Source: Saprospiraceae bacterium
GTDB taxonomy: Bacteria > Bacteroidota > Bacteroidia > Chitinophagales > Saprospiraceae
Assembly: GCA_015490715.1 (NCBI GenBank)
Contig: WFXH01000087.1
Coordinates: forward strand, 1-46,967
Direction: 5' to 3'
Length of the DNA: 46,967 nt
Shown: in pieces, positions 34,317 through 42,718 of the stretch
Layout: each line of letters opens with the position of its first letter
How positions within the stretch are numbered: the stretch's first letter is position 1
Notes under the pieces: model-generated
Told to the model about the DNA's origin: nothing
The model's input: the letters and a program-made list of their open reading frames with translations, nothing else
Database searches by the model: none
Position numbers and translations under genes: made by a program

Positions 34317-35903
34317 TTATGGCACTGCAGGTAGATCTTGAAGATGCTGGTAGAAGTCGCTGAGGAGAGTTTGCAATTCTGTCTTTTGGAGGATGGCGGA
34401 TCGCACTTGATCGAGGGGGATGCGTTCTTGCTGCAGTGTATCGCGGTGGCGAATGGTGACGGTGTGGTCTTCTATGGTCTGGAAGTCGACAGTGATGCAA
34501 TAGGGGGTGCCGATGGCGTCTTGGCGGCGATAACGACGGCCGATGGTGTCTTTTTCTTCGTAGTGGCATTGGGTGTAGAGCTTGAGCTCATCGAAGAGGG
34601 CATGCGCTATGCGCGTAAGGCGCTCATCGGTGCGGACTAAGGGAAGGATCGCGCACTTTATCGGTGCCAATGGTGCCGGGAGCTTTAGTACGGTGCGCGG
34701 TGTGGGTTTTCCTTCGGCATCGGGGACGGTTTCTTCGGTGTACGCGTGGCTCAGTACGGCGAGGAAGGTGCGATCCAGGCCAATGGAGGTTTCGATGACG
34801 TACGGTAAGACGTGCTCTTGGCGATCGGGGTCGTAATAGCGGAGTTTTTTGCCGCTGTGTTGTTCGTGTTGTTTGAGATCGAAGTCTGTGCGCGAATGGA
34901 TGCCTTCGATTTCTTTAAAGCCGAAAGGGAATCGGTATTCGATGTCGACGGCGGCATTGGCGTAATGGGCGAGATTTTCGTGGGTATGAAATTGTAGATC
35001 TTCGGCGGGAAATCCCAAGACCTGGTGCCAGCGCATGCGTTCTTCTTTCCAGTGTTCGAACCACTGCATTTCGGTGCCGGGGTGGACGAAAAACTGCATT
35101 TCCATTTGTTCGAATTCGCGCATGCGAAAGATAAACTGGCGTGCGACGATTTCATTGCGAAAGGCCTTGCCCACCTGTGCGATGCCAAAGGGGAGTTTTT
35201 GTCGGGTGGTCTTCAGCACGTTGGAGAAGTTGACGAAGATGCCCTGAGCAGTTTCGGGGCGCAAGTAGAGGGTGCCGCGCTCATCGGCGATATTGCTCAG
35301 TTGGGTGGAAAACATGAGGTTGAATTGGCGGACTTCTGTCCAATTGCGCGAGCCGCTGACGGGATCTGCGATTTCGAGTTCGAGGATGAGGGCATGCAGA
35401 TCTTTCCAGTCTTGATTTTGTAAGGCGGTGTGCAGGCGCTGTCGGATCTGTTGAATTTCGTCTTGGTATTTCTGGACTCTGGGGGATTCGCTGCGGAACT
35501 TGTCTTCGTCGAAGGCCTCTTTAAAGCGCTTTCGCGCCTTTTGCACTTCGCGTTCGATTTTTTGTTGGAGCTTTTCGATGTGCATTTCGACGAGCTGGTC
35601 GGCTCGGTAGCGCTTTTTGGAGTCCTTATTGTCGATGAGGGGGTCGTGGAAGGCGTCTACGTGGCCGGAGGCTTTCCATGTCGTGGGATGCATGAAGATG
35701 GCGGCGTCGATACCGACGATGTTTTCGTGTAGTTGGACCATCGATTTCCACCAAAAGTCGCGAATGTTTTGCTTGAGCAATACGCCCCACGGTCCGTAGT
35801 CGTAGGTGGCGGCCAGCCCGTCGTAGATTTCCGAGGAGGGAAAGATAAACCCGTATTCTTTACAGTGCGCGGTAATCTTCTTCAAGCTCGTCTCTTCGCC
35901 CAT
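34317..35903 (-). CDS. glyS: Glycine--tRNA ligase (dimeric, single-chain type)
   Basis: 528 residues. Single-chain class II glycyl-tRNA synthetase, the type seen in eukaryotes, archaea and some bacteria, not the alpha/beta form of E. coli. Motif 1 region (YDYGPWGVLLKQNI), motif 2 (GIAQVGKAFRNEIVARQFIFRMREFEQ), ETAQGIFVNF and motif 3 (GLDRTFLAVLSHAY) are present. A charged helical insert lies around residues 95-150. The anticodon-binding domain is C-terminal. The frame opens at 35942, but MGEETSLKK at 35903 is the natural start; a TACCTTTG box is at 35957-35964. Confidence 0.96.
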   Translation of the reverse strand: MGEETSLKKITAHCKEYGFIFPSSEIYDGLAATYDYGPWGVLLKQNIRDFWWKSMVQLHENIVGIDAAIFMHPTTWKASGHVDAFHDPLIDNKDSKKRYRADQLVEMHIEKLQQKIEREVQKARKRFKEAFDEDKFRSESPRVQKYQDEIQQIRQRLHTALQNQDWKDLHALILELEIADPVSGSRNWTEVRQFNLMFSTQLSNIADERGTLYLRPETAQGIFVNFSNVLKTTRQKLPFGIAQVGKAFRNEIVARQFIFRMREFEQMEMQFFVHPGTEMQWFEHWKEERMRWHQVLGFPAEDLQFHTHENLAHYANAAVDIEYRFPFGFKEIEGIHSRTDFDLKQHEQHSGKKLRYYDPDRQEHVLPYVIETSIGLDRTFLAVLSHAYTEETVPDAEGKPTPRTVLKLPAPLAPIKCAILPLVRTDERLTRIAHALFDELKLYTQCHYEEKDTIGRRYRRQDAIGTPYCITVDFQTIEDHTVTIRHRDTLQQERIPLDQVRSAILQKTELQTLLSDFYQHLQDLPAVP

Positions 35904-35956
35904 CGCATGCTGGTTTTTTCCAGGTGTGGAAACTCCTCTCATCAGGATTTATCCTG

Positions 35957-35964
35957 CAAAGGTA
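35957..35964 (-). promoter_or_regulatory. Candidate -7 box (TACCTTTG) for glycyl-tRNA synthetase
   Basis: Minus-strand TAnnTTTG match. Initiation near 35950 gives a ~45-nt leader to ATG 35903. No -33 TTG. Confidence 0.4.
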
Positions 35965-35992
35965 GAGTATTTCGCCTGAAGCATTGCAGCGA

Positions 35993-37204
35993 TTAGATCT
36001 CCACGGAGCGATAAAAGCCGATCGGACCGTAGTCGAAAGAGAGGATCAGTCGATTTTGGCGCTTTCCACGCAGGAAGTTTTGGCGGCTTCGCTGCAGAGA
36101 CTTCCACAACTCGACGTAGGGGCGCGATATTTCTACGACGATGGGGATTTTATCTTCTCCATCGGAAGTGGATAGCGTGGCGATGGGCAAGGATATGAGC
36201 TCTTTCTCATGGCTTTCTCGTGAGTCAACGATGGGATTTAAAGGTACACTCGGGAGAAAGGGCACCTCTGGGATGGTGGGCTTGGAGCTCTGTGCAAGCC
36301 CTTTAATAGAGCTCTGAGCGGGAGTGTGTGGTGGTCGTTGAGTAGTAGAGGTGTGGGAGCGAACGTTTTGGATGCGGCCCCTTTCGGTATTTGTGGTCCT
36401 CGGTGGTGTGGAGCGGCCTCCCATAGGCGAAGAGTGTGCGATGTCGGAGGTGTGCGCCGCATGGGGGCGCTGTGGTTGGTCTTTTGGTTGGAGTTTTGGG
36501 GCGGGTATATTGTGCGATATGGCCGTGGGGATGTCGGCCGTAGGTGATGTCTGGGCGATAGTGATAGAGGATACGTTTGCGGAGGGGTAGTTGTTGACCA
36601 TCCACCACCAGCTGAGGGCAAGGAGTGCGGCAATGGCCGCTGCTGCGGAAAGTGGATACCTCAGCATTTTCGTGCGCGGATGGCGTTTGAGGCGGCTTTT
36701 GTGGGGATAGGTGATTTGCTCGTTGGGGCGCAGCTGGAGGGCTCGATATTGGGCTATGGCGTGTTCGATGGCGTCTTTAGACCATTGGGAATAGAGCAGT
36801 TTCTCTTCGCTCTCTGTGAGGGTGCCGTCGATGAGGGCCATGATGAGCTCGTCGAAATCTTCGATGGAGTGGTATAGGGCAGTTTTTCGTGGAAAATGCT
36901 TCTGTGCAGGCGGGCTCATGCGTGCAAGCTGGAGCTGGCGGTAGAGCTGCTGGAGCGATGTGGAGCGTTTTATACGTTGGAGTACTTTTTCCCTGTCGAC
37001 GGGTTGGAGGTCGCCTTCGATGAGGGCGATGAGGAGCTCTTCGTCGGAGAAATCATCGATGGGGCGATAGAGCATCGACTTCAGCGGAAAGCTGCGTGCG
37101 GTGGGCGGATGATCGCCGGGGGTGCGGGATGGTATGGAGGGAGCAGGGCGTCGATCTCCTCTGGAGTGGAGCTTTCGGATCCATATGTGTATTCGCTTGA
37201 TCAT
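35993..37204 (-). CDS. Probable membrane anti-sigma factor with tandem zinc-less N-terminal domains
   Basis: 403 residues, encoded 38 nt after the ECF sigma gene on the same strand. Two copies of an anti-sigma-like helical unit lie at about 39-103 and 105-166. Each begins FPxKxxLY followed by (I)DDF and LIxALI(E/D)GxL, and ends in a Leu/Gln-rich helix. A third FP-K-like start occurs around 167. Neither copy has the His/Cys zinc ligands of ZAS domains. A membrane helix at about 181-205 is followed by a long Pro/Thr/Ser/His-rich periplasmic segment and a short basic/hydrophobic C-terminal domain. The role is inferred from position and shape. Confidence 0.7.
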   Translation of the reverse strand: MIKRIHIWIRKLHSRGDRRPAPSIPSRTPGDHPPTARSFPLKSMLYRPIDDFSDEELLIALIEGDLQPVDREKVLQRIKRSTSLQQLYRQLQLARMSPPAQKHFPRKTALYHSIEDFDELIMALIDGTLTESEEKLLYSQWSKDAIEHAIAQYRALQLRPNEQITYPHKSRLKRHPRTKMLRYPLSAAAAIAALLALSWWWMVNNYPSANVSSITIAQTSPTADIPTAISHNIPAPKLQPKDQPQRPHAAHTSDIAHSSPMGGRSTPPRTTNTERGRIQNVRSHTSTTQRPPHTPAQSSIKGLAQSSKPTIPEVPFLPSVPLNPIVDSRESHEKELISLPIATLSTSDGEDKIPIVVEISRPYVELWKSLQRSRQNFLRGKRQNRLILSFDYGPIGFYRSVEI

Positions 37205-37242
37205 GCGTGGTTGTTGAGTTTTTTAGATTGGTATGAAATAGT

Positions 37243-37728
37243 TCACGCTACGTAACCCATACGCGTCAGGATGTTTTTGAGTTTTTTACGAGCGCGGTAG
37301 ATATAGACTTTGACTTGGGAGGCATTGAGTTTGGTAATGTGTTCGATTTCCTTATAGGAGTAGCCTTCGTAGTCGCGCAGGAGTAGGACGGTGCGCTGGT
37401 CTGGTGGGAGGAATTTCAGTGCGCGGTGGAGTACTTCCTGGAGGTCTGTGTCGCGTGGGAGAGTGGTTTTGAGGGATTCGTGGATGGGTTCGAGAGGTTC
37501 TTCACGTTTGCTTTTGCGCCAGCGGTCGATGATGAGGTTGTGAGCGATTTTAAACAGGTAGGTTTTGCTGGTTTCGAAGCGCACGTGCTGGCGTTTTTCC
37601 CACATTTTGGCGAAGGCGTCTTGGACGATGTCTTGAGCGGCAGCCTCGTGGTTAATGGCGCTGAGGACAAATCGGTAGAGGGCATCGGCGTACATATCGA
37701 CACAGGCATTGTATTCGACTGCCGTCAT
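37243..37728 (-). CDS. ECF RNA polymerase sigma factor
   Basis: 161 residues. Region 2 with AAAQDIVQDAFAKMWEKRQ and KTYLFKIAHNLIIDRWRK, and region 4 with LPPDQRTVLLLRDYEGYSYKEIEHITKLNASQVKVYIYRARKKLK. Sigma-70 family, extracytoplasmic function type. It directs RNA polymerase to a small set of promoters, normally held inactive by a cognate anti-sigma factor, here probably the next gene. It is the first gene of a two-gene operon. The region upstream is the AT-rich stretch, where possible targets may lie. Confidence 0.95.
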   Translation of the reverse strand: MTAVEYNACVDMYADALYRFVLSAINHEAAAQDIVQDAFAKMWEKRQHVRFETSKTYLFKIAHNLIIDRWRKSKREEPLEPIHESLKTTLPRDTDLQEVLHRALKFLPPDQRTVLLLRDYEGYSYKEIEHITKLNASQVKVYIYRARKKLKNILTRMGYVA

Positions 37729-37944
37729 CCTTTAGGCGGTTTTAGAGTGTATACGACGAAGGGTGGGAAAAAGTTACACGGCGTAGGCGGGAATCTGGTT
37801 GGGGGGTGGGAATACAAATGAGATACACCTTTGGATGATGATTTAACAGGCTTCTTGATAGGGGTAAAGAGAGTTGCGAAAATTACAAGATTGTGCATGA
37901 ATTACCAAAAAGAACTGCACTTAACTCACATTATCATATAGGGG

Positions 37945-37960
37945 AGAAAAAATTTTTTCT
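37945..37960. repeat. 16-bp perfect palindrome AGAAAAAATTTTTTCT
   Basis: AGAAAAAA followed by TTTTTTCT, fully self-complementary, inside the AT-rich gap. It may be a protein site or bent DNA, or chance in AT-rich sequence. It lies about 215 nt upstream of the sigma gene start and 400 nt upstream of the lipoprotein gene. Confidence 0.45.
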
Positions 37961-38054
37961 ATAAGATGTTTTTGCATTGGAGGAAGTTATTGTCTTTGTG
38001 GCAGGAAGAGATTTTAGATGTTTTGTAGGTCAGTAATAGAGGGGGTTGTTAAAA

Positions 38055-38086
38055 GCATCCTGCATCCTGCATCCTGCATCCTGCAT
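38055..38086. repeat. Heptamer tandem repeat (GCATCCT)4.6
   Basis: Four perfect copies of GCATCCT plus GCAT. The period of 7 is not a multiple of 3, so copy-number change would shift frames if the array were translated. Here it lies about 280 nt before the small lipoprotein gene, outside any supported coding region. Confidence 0.85.
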
Positions 38087-38363
38087 TACAAATTGTCTTG
38101 AGTGTACCATTTACGAGTGGATTCATCTAATCTTGACATTTTCTCAGCGGATCGTTCACTACCTATTTATTATTGCAAAAAAATATAAGGCGGATTACCC
38201 TTACACATTGGTGTACTGGAGGGATGTAGATCCGCCATTTTTAATACGCTTGTGGAATAGCCACTACAAAATAGTTTCTCAAAAACCGATCTTGTGTAGC
38301 CTACATTTCGAGTGTTCTATAACTGATTATAATTAATTAAAACAAACCAAAAAAATTTAGAAA

Positions 38364-38774
38364 ATGAAAACAAAGAATCTTGTGTTTTTGATATGCATGT
38401 TCATATATGTTCTAATATCGTGTGTAGAGGGCAACCTCGACAAGGTGGAAGCTGTAGCGAGTGATGCTTTAGCGTCGATGAAAAGGGCTAGTACAGAGCT
38501 TGAGGCTATGGCTGCAGATGTAATGCTCCTAGATACTGTGCAAAACCAGGCCTGTATTCCCCAGACGGATGCGGATTCTTTTTGGTGTACCACCGACTAT
38601 GTGCATAGGAAACTGATTAAAGTACCTCGTAAAGGAGCCAGGCCGCCCTGTCGAGTGTGGGCATCGTATTTCATTACGGTCTGTAAACACAAATCAAAAG
38701 ATTTGTGGGTGACCTACCTTTACGACTTAAAGGTTTCTCCGGATTACTACGGTTGTGACATTTTTTGGGCATAG
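38364..38774 (+). CDS. Small cysteine-containing lipoprotein, unknown function
   Basis: 136 residues. Signal peptide with lipobox FIYVLISC (Cys20). Then an amphipathic Ala/Glu-rich helix (VEAVASDALASMKRASTELEAMAADVMLL), and a C-terminal region with five further cysteines (NQACIP, FWCTTD, PPCRVW, TVCKHK, YGCDIF) that may pair as disulfides in the periplasm. I do not recognise it. It lies in the AT-rich stretch, 62 nt before a T9SS cargo gene on the same strand. Confidence 0.72.
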   Translation: MKTKNLVFLICMFIYVLISCVEGNLDKVEAVASDALASMKRASTELEAMAADVMLLDTVQNQACIPQTDADSFWCTTDYVHRKLIKVPRKGARPPCRVWASYFITVCKHKSKDLWVTYLYDLKVSPDYYGCDIFWA

Positions 38775-38836
38775 GTGCAACGCCTGTGCTCATCCAATCA
38801 TTTTATACCTTGATAACTGAAAAAAAGATATTGATC

Positions 38837-40453
38837 ATGAATAGAAGTGGGTTTACAATTCGAAAAGAGTTTTGTATAGTTGTTTTTACAATAATCCTTC
38901 TTATAATGCGGCCATTCGAATATCTCATTGGGCAATCAGCATTGACAATTGAGAACGCCTCGCCGCTTTGGAGTACAGATATTGAATTTCATGGATATGG
39001 AAACCCACATTTAATACCGAGCTATAACGACTATCGAGATCTACTTCGCTTTGATGAAAGAGGGGATATCTATATCCTGTACAACATCTTTGGAAGCAAG
39101 CTCATAGAGGGATATGCGTTGTACAAGCTCAATCATAAGAATGGAGCCATAGAATGGGAATATATTAAACAGTCAAAGGAGTATAAGAATCGCACTGCTG
39201 CACATAGTCCTCGAATGACCTCTGATGGATACGAAGTCTTGATCAATTACGAAATCAATCGAGATAGTAGTCAGCTCTATTGGGGAGGATTATCAAAGAT
39301 AGGAAAGGCCGTACATCAATTTACTGATGGCAGTGTGATCGACAGTGTTGTGCCCGGACCAAGGGATACGCTGGCTGAACTTGTTTCATCGCCATTGGCA
39401 GTCACAATGACAAGTGTTGTAGTAGATTACATTCCATATGAAGAAGGATATGTGTATTTTGTAGGTTACTCCCCCCGTGCATCGGAATTTATAACTGAAG
39501 TGTCGCATCTAAATAATGAGGGGCATTTGCTTTATAAAAAGAGTACAACGATATCACTTCCTACACCTAAGATCAATTTTAAGGGGGGCATCACGGAAAA
39601 GGGTGATATGTGGATATTTCTGTATAGCATTCTCAAAGGTAGTGCCGATGGAGCCGATACTGTTTATTTGCGTATGTACTTGTACGACACCTTTCTCAAT
39701 TTACGAAGTGTGTATGATTTTTCCGATATTGCCGATATAAGCAGTGATGTAAAGAGCTTTGATATAGCATGGGATGCTGAAGAGCAGCATTATTACTTGC
39801 TGAGTTATTCCAATGCAGAAGGTGGGCCCCATAAGAGGGTGGTAATCCGAAAATTTGATTTGGATCATACCTTACGCGCGAGGATTGATTTATTCGGTTT
39901 GCCCTATAAAATATATAGCGTTGGTCTTGTCGAGTTATCGGGCGATACTACGCTACTCTATTTTACCAATGCTGATCAAAAAGGCAAAGAGGTTAATTTT
40001 TACATTGCCAGATCTTCAGGAGAAATCGAACACCTACGTACTCTGAGACTGGATACCAATTATGTGGCATATTTGAGGAAAGCCACTGTGACGCCTTCCG
40101 GCCAGTTGCTGGCGTATTTTGAATATAAGACGCTTGAGGAATATCCGTCTGCATTTATTCCGTGGCATAATAGTTACTTTTTATTTGACATAGAGGATTT
40201 TATTACTTCAGTTAGTCCAGTGAAAAACCATCCGTCCTGGACGGTATGGCCAAATCCCACAACGGGGAGAGTGTATCTTAAGGGAGAATGCTTTCGCCCG
40301 GAAGTGCGCATTTTTTCCCTCGATGGGAGAGAAAAGGAGGTATATTGTGAAAATGGTGTAATGAATATCTCCGATTATGAACCTGGAACATATATAGTGC
40401 AAATCTACTCACGTGGCCGATTAATGGCAGTCAAAAGAATAGTGAAGCTATAA
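38837..40453 (+). CDS. T9SS type A sorting domain protein (paralog 1)
   Basis: 538 residues. Signal helix (FCIVVFTIILLIMRPFEYLIGQ), a long beta-rich region of repeated measured-value blades (DIYILYNIFGSKLIEGYALYKLN, GYVYFVGYSPR, DMWIFLYSILKG), and a C-terminal type A sorting signal (WTVWPNPTTGRVYLKGE ... IFSLDGREKEVY ... PGTYIVQIYSRGRLMAVKRIVKL). No enzyme motif; a propeller-like fold is possible. The frame opens at 38765 but ATG 38837 precedes the signal helix. The sequence is AT-rich compared with the neighbours. The next gene is similar in size and layout. Confidence 0.85.
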   Translation: MNRSGFTIRKEFCIVVFTIILLIMRPFEYLIGQSALTIENASPLWSTDIEFHGYGNPHLIPSYNDYRDLLRFDERGDIYILYNIFGSKLIEGYALYKLNHKNGAIEWEYIKQSKEYKNRTAAHSPRMTSDGYEVLINYEINRDSSQLYWGGLSKIGKAVHQFTDGSVIDSVVPGPRDTLAELVSSPLAVTMTSVVVDYIPYEEGYVYFVGYSPRASEFITEVSHLNNEGHLLYKKSTTISLPTPKINFKGGITEKGDMWIFLYSILKGSADGADTVYLRMYLYDTFLNLRSVYDFSDIADISSDVKSFDIAWDAEEQHYYLLSYSNAEGGPHKRVVIRKFDLDHTLRARIDLFGLPYKIYSVGLVELSGDTTLLYFTNADQKGKEVNFYIARSSGEIEHLRTLRLDTNYVAYLRKATVTPSGQLLAYFEYKTLEEYPSAFIPWHNSYFLFDIEDFITSVSPVKNHPSWTVWPNPTTGRVYLKGECFRPEVRIFSLDGREKEVYCENGVMNISDYEPGTYIVQIYSRGRLMAVKRIVKL

Positions 40454-40507
40454 TGATATTTAGCTGTGACTCTCGATGATTAGTCACAAATTCAAAATGT
40501 AGGTATT

Positions 40508-42094
40508 ATGATGAAAAAAGTCTATGCATCTGTGATGATAGCAGTACTAAATACCTTTTCTCATGCCCTATGGGCACAATCGTTTTCCTTCAAAGATGAT
40601 GGCCCTGTACTCTGGCATCACTTAGTTAAAGGCGATGGATATAGCGATACTATACGGATTTTTTGGGCAATAAATGGTCTTGACGGAGTAAAGATTGTAG
40701 GAGATGGGCTATACTTGCTACATTTTGCATTGATACAATTTTATGAAGGGTATACTGTAGAGAAAATTGATTTAAACACAGGAGAGGCCCTGTGGACTCA
40801 TACTGTGCTCGGTGTCGACAAGATGAATAGAGAATATCCAAGTATCCCGTATATTACTGGAGATAGCAGCTTCAATGTTTTGGTTTTTCGCCAAAAAGAC
40901 ACAGCGAATACTAATGTACTATGGCAGGAAGCAGTGTTTGGCTTGCGCAGCTATGATCTTCTAACGGGTGAGGTCATAGATAGCAGTTTTGCAGATAGAA
41001 AAGATTCAACAGTGGCCACCTTAAGGCCTATCGGAGGCTCATTTATTAAAAAGGTGAGCCTTTTATACCCTGATACAAATCATTTGGATACATTTTATTA
41101 TTTAGATAGGATATTTTTGAGTTCAACTATCTTGAACAATATTTACAAATTAGATAAGAGGGGTAGAGTTGTAGATAGCTTATTTTCTCATACTACCCTT
41201 AGACATAATGTTGATAATTACTCCTATCGATTACTTGAAAATGGGTCCATAGTATTCCTCTATCACTCTCCTGCTATTTTCTTTGGTGAAAAGGATGACT
41301 TGACGCTGGAAGTAGTAAAACTAAGAGGTTTAAAATTTGATACTACGTATTTAGATTTGTCGAGTACACTGTCGGGATTTGATCGGAGCATTTTGACCTA
41401 TGCTGATACAACTAAGTTTATAATAAAAGCGAAAAAGGAAACGAGAGATATTATAGAGATAAAATTGCTCTGTTATGATTATCATGCCAGACTTTTGGGC
41501 TCGGCTGAGATAATGGTCGATAAAAGAGAGTTTCCAGAATTCGAAGTGAGCAATCCCTTGCTTTTAGAGGATGGTAAGATGCTTTATGCTATGACTTGGC
41601 AAAAAGATAGCGTATCATCTATTATTACGCTCGTGAAATCGGATAGTTCGGGCAATCGTGAAGTGATTGGGATCTTGGAACCCGTAGCGGAAAATTCCGT
41701 AATAAAAACAGACTATCTCATCGACATCGATGACAATCGCTTATTGGTGGGAATCTCGGATCGAAAAACATTGTCCAATACGAGATGGAAATATTTGATG
41801 AATTGGGTTATGCTCTCTAAGGAAGAGCTTCTTAAGAGCATAGGAACAAAAATGCCAAAAGATCCTATCGATGTTACTATTTATCCCAATCCTGTGAGGG
41901 AGAAAATACGGATTATCAATGGGAAGCTCAACGTCCGAGCATATCAACTGTATAACAGCGATGGTCAAATTGTCAAAAGCGGCCTTATATCTACTAATGG
42001 TATTGATGTACATAACTTGCCAGCAGGACTATATATACTCAGACTAAGAATGCGCAATAGATCGGAGGTGTGTTATAAGGTGCTTAAAATGTAA
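40508..42094 (+). CDS. T9SS type A sorting domain protein (paralog 2)
   Basis: 528 residues. Signal peptide (VYASVMIAVLNTFSHALWAQ), then beta-rich sequence with the same early pattern as its upstream neighbour: a SPLW/GPVLW motif near the start, then YxLHF/LYKLN and a (L)NxxxGxxxW step. The C-terminal type A sorting signal is VTIYPNPVREKIRIING ... AYQLYNSDGQIVKSG ... PAGLYILRLRMRNRSEVCYKVLKM. Start ATG 40508 (or 40511). Very AT-rich; some lines are below 30% GC by eye. The two proteins look like diverged tandem paralogs, but their pairwise identity was not computed. Confidence 0.85.
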   Translation: MMKKVYASVMIAVLNTFSHALWAQSFSFKDDGPVLWHHLVKGDGYSDTIRIFWAINGLDGVKIVGDGLYLLHFALIQFYEGYTVEKIDLNTGEALWTHTVLGVDKMNREYPSIPYITGDSSFNVLVFRQKDTANTNVLWQEAVFGLRSYDLLTGEVIDSSFADRKDSTVATLRPIGGSFIKKVSLLYPDTNHLDTFYYLDRIFLSSTILNNIYKLDKRGRVVDSLFSHTTLRHNVDNYSYRLLENGSIVFLYHSPAIFFGEKDDLTLEVVKLRGLKFDTTYLDLSSTLSGFDRSILTYADTTKFIIKAKKETRDIIEIKLLCYDYHARLLGSAEIMVDKREFPEFEVSNPLLLEDGKMLYAMTWQKDSVSSIITLVKSDSSGNREVIGILEPVAENSVIKTDYLIDIDDNRLLVGISDRKTLSNTRWKYLMNWVMLSKEELLKSIGTKMPKDPIDVTIYPNPVREKIRIINGKLNVRAYQLYNSDGQIVKSGLISTNGIDVHNLPAGLYILRLRMRNRSEVCYKVLKM

Positions 42095-42171
42095 GTATGC
42101 CTTTACGGCATTTATCATCTGTGTAAAGATTTATCGGGTTAACAATTGTGTAGATTAGGTGGATGTAAAAG

Positions 42172-42196
42172 TGCCTTGTGATAAGGCAAAGGTTTT
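42172..42196 (+). terminator. Weak hairpin between convergent cargo and sdh-lipoprotein genes
   Basis: TGCCTT (42172-42177), loop GTGAT, AAGGCA (42183-42188), followed by AAGGTTTT. Short stem and short T-run; low confidence. A second 5-bp hairpin occurs at 42097-42111. Confidence 0.25.
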
Positions 42197-42271
42197 AAAA
42201 ATGTGATTTTTTGTCCTATGCCCTTCTGCATGTGGGATCGAGTGGATTAGAGAGCGAGAAAACCTATATTT

Positions 42272-42718
42272 TCACCTATCCGTCCAATAGAGTTTTTCGA
42301 TGCGGAGGAGGGGGCCTGGGCAGTGGTGTTGGTGGCAGGCCTGGCAGAGGCTGATGAGGCCATTGTAGGAAGCTGTGTCGGGGTGTTGTCGGAAGTGATC
42401 GTATTGGCGGAGGAAGGCGTGGGCGTAGAGGTAGTAGCTGGAGTCTTTCATGTGTGGGTGGGTGGCTTCTGCGGTGAGTATTTTGGAGAAGTGTCGGTTG
42501 GGGAGTGGCACTTGGGCGGTTGGGAGGTGTGGGCGTATGCTGTCGAGGTAGTGGGTCATGTAGCGCATGTGTGCGGCCAGAGGGCTCATCGGTTGGGGGC
42601 GGTATTCGACGAATGCGGGTTTGGGAGTGGCCTTTTTATGTAAGGTGGGGAGGAGCTTGCAGGCGGAAAGGAGGATGGCGAAGAGAGCTATGGGCCATAT
42701 ATGGCTGGATGCGATCAT
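42272..42718 (-). CDS. CxxCH lipoprotein, fourth gene of the sdh operon
   Basis: 148 residues. Lipobox LFAILLSAC, then a helix-rich domain ([36 protein letters not shown]) ending in [21 protein letters not shown]. The single CQACH is a possible haem c site near the C terminus, as in some four-helix c' type cytochromes, followed by an extra Cys. ATG 42718 overlaps the sdhB stop by 4 nt (ATGA), so it is translationally coupled to SdhB. It is a candidate periplasmic electron-transfer partner of the complex. The frame opens at 42796 within sdhB, which is a shadow. Confidence 0.8.
   Translation of the reverse strand: MIASSHIWPIALFAILLSACKLLPTLHKKATPKPAFVEYRPQPMSPLAAHMRYMTHYLDSIRPHLPTAQVPLPNRHFSKILTAEATHPHMKDSSYYLYAHAFLRQYDHFRQHPDTASYNGLISLCQACHQHHCPGPLLRIEKLYWTDR

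Larger units (their letters stand above)
37729..38363. other. 635-nt intergenic stretch, AT-rich, with palindrome and heptamer repeat
   Basis: No convincing gene. It begins GC-balanced upstream of the sigma gene and becomes AT-rich after about 37840. It holds a 16-bp perfect palindrome (37945-37960) and the heptamer array (38055-38086). A 96-codon frame from 38046 to 38336 starts inside the array and has no family, ribosome-site or codon support. Nothing else could be found. Confidence 0.6.

Noticed and set aside
38055-38086. CRISPR-like array
   Set aside because: Heptamer units adjoin with no spacers, so this is a simple tandem repeat.
38046-38336. 96-codon plus-strand frame starting in the heptamer array
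   Set aside because: No family, no ribosome site, starts inside the repeat and reads as Cys/His/Tyr-rich low-information sequence.
38769-38789. Hairpin at the lipoprotein stop codon
   Set aside because: GCATAGG/CCTGTGC includes a G-U pair, overlaps the stop and lacks a T-run; downstream gene probably shares the transcript.
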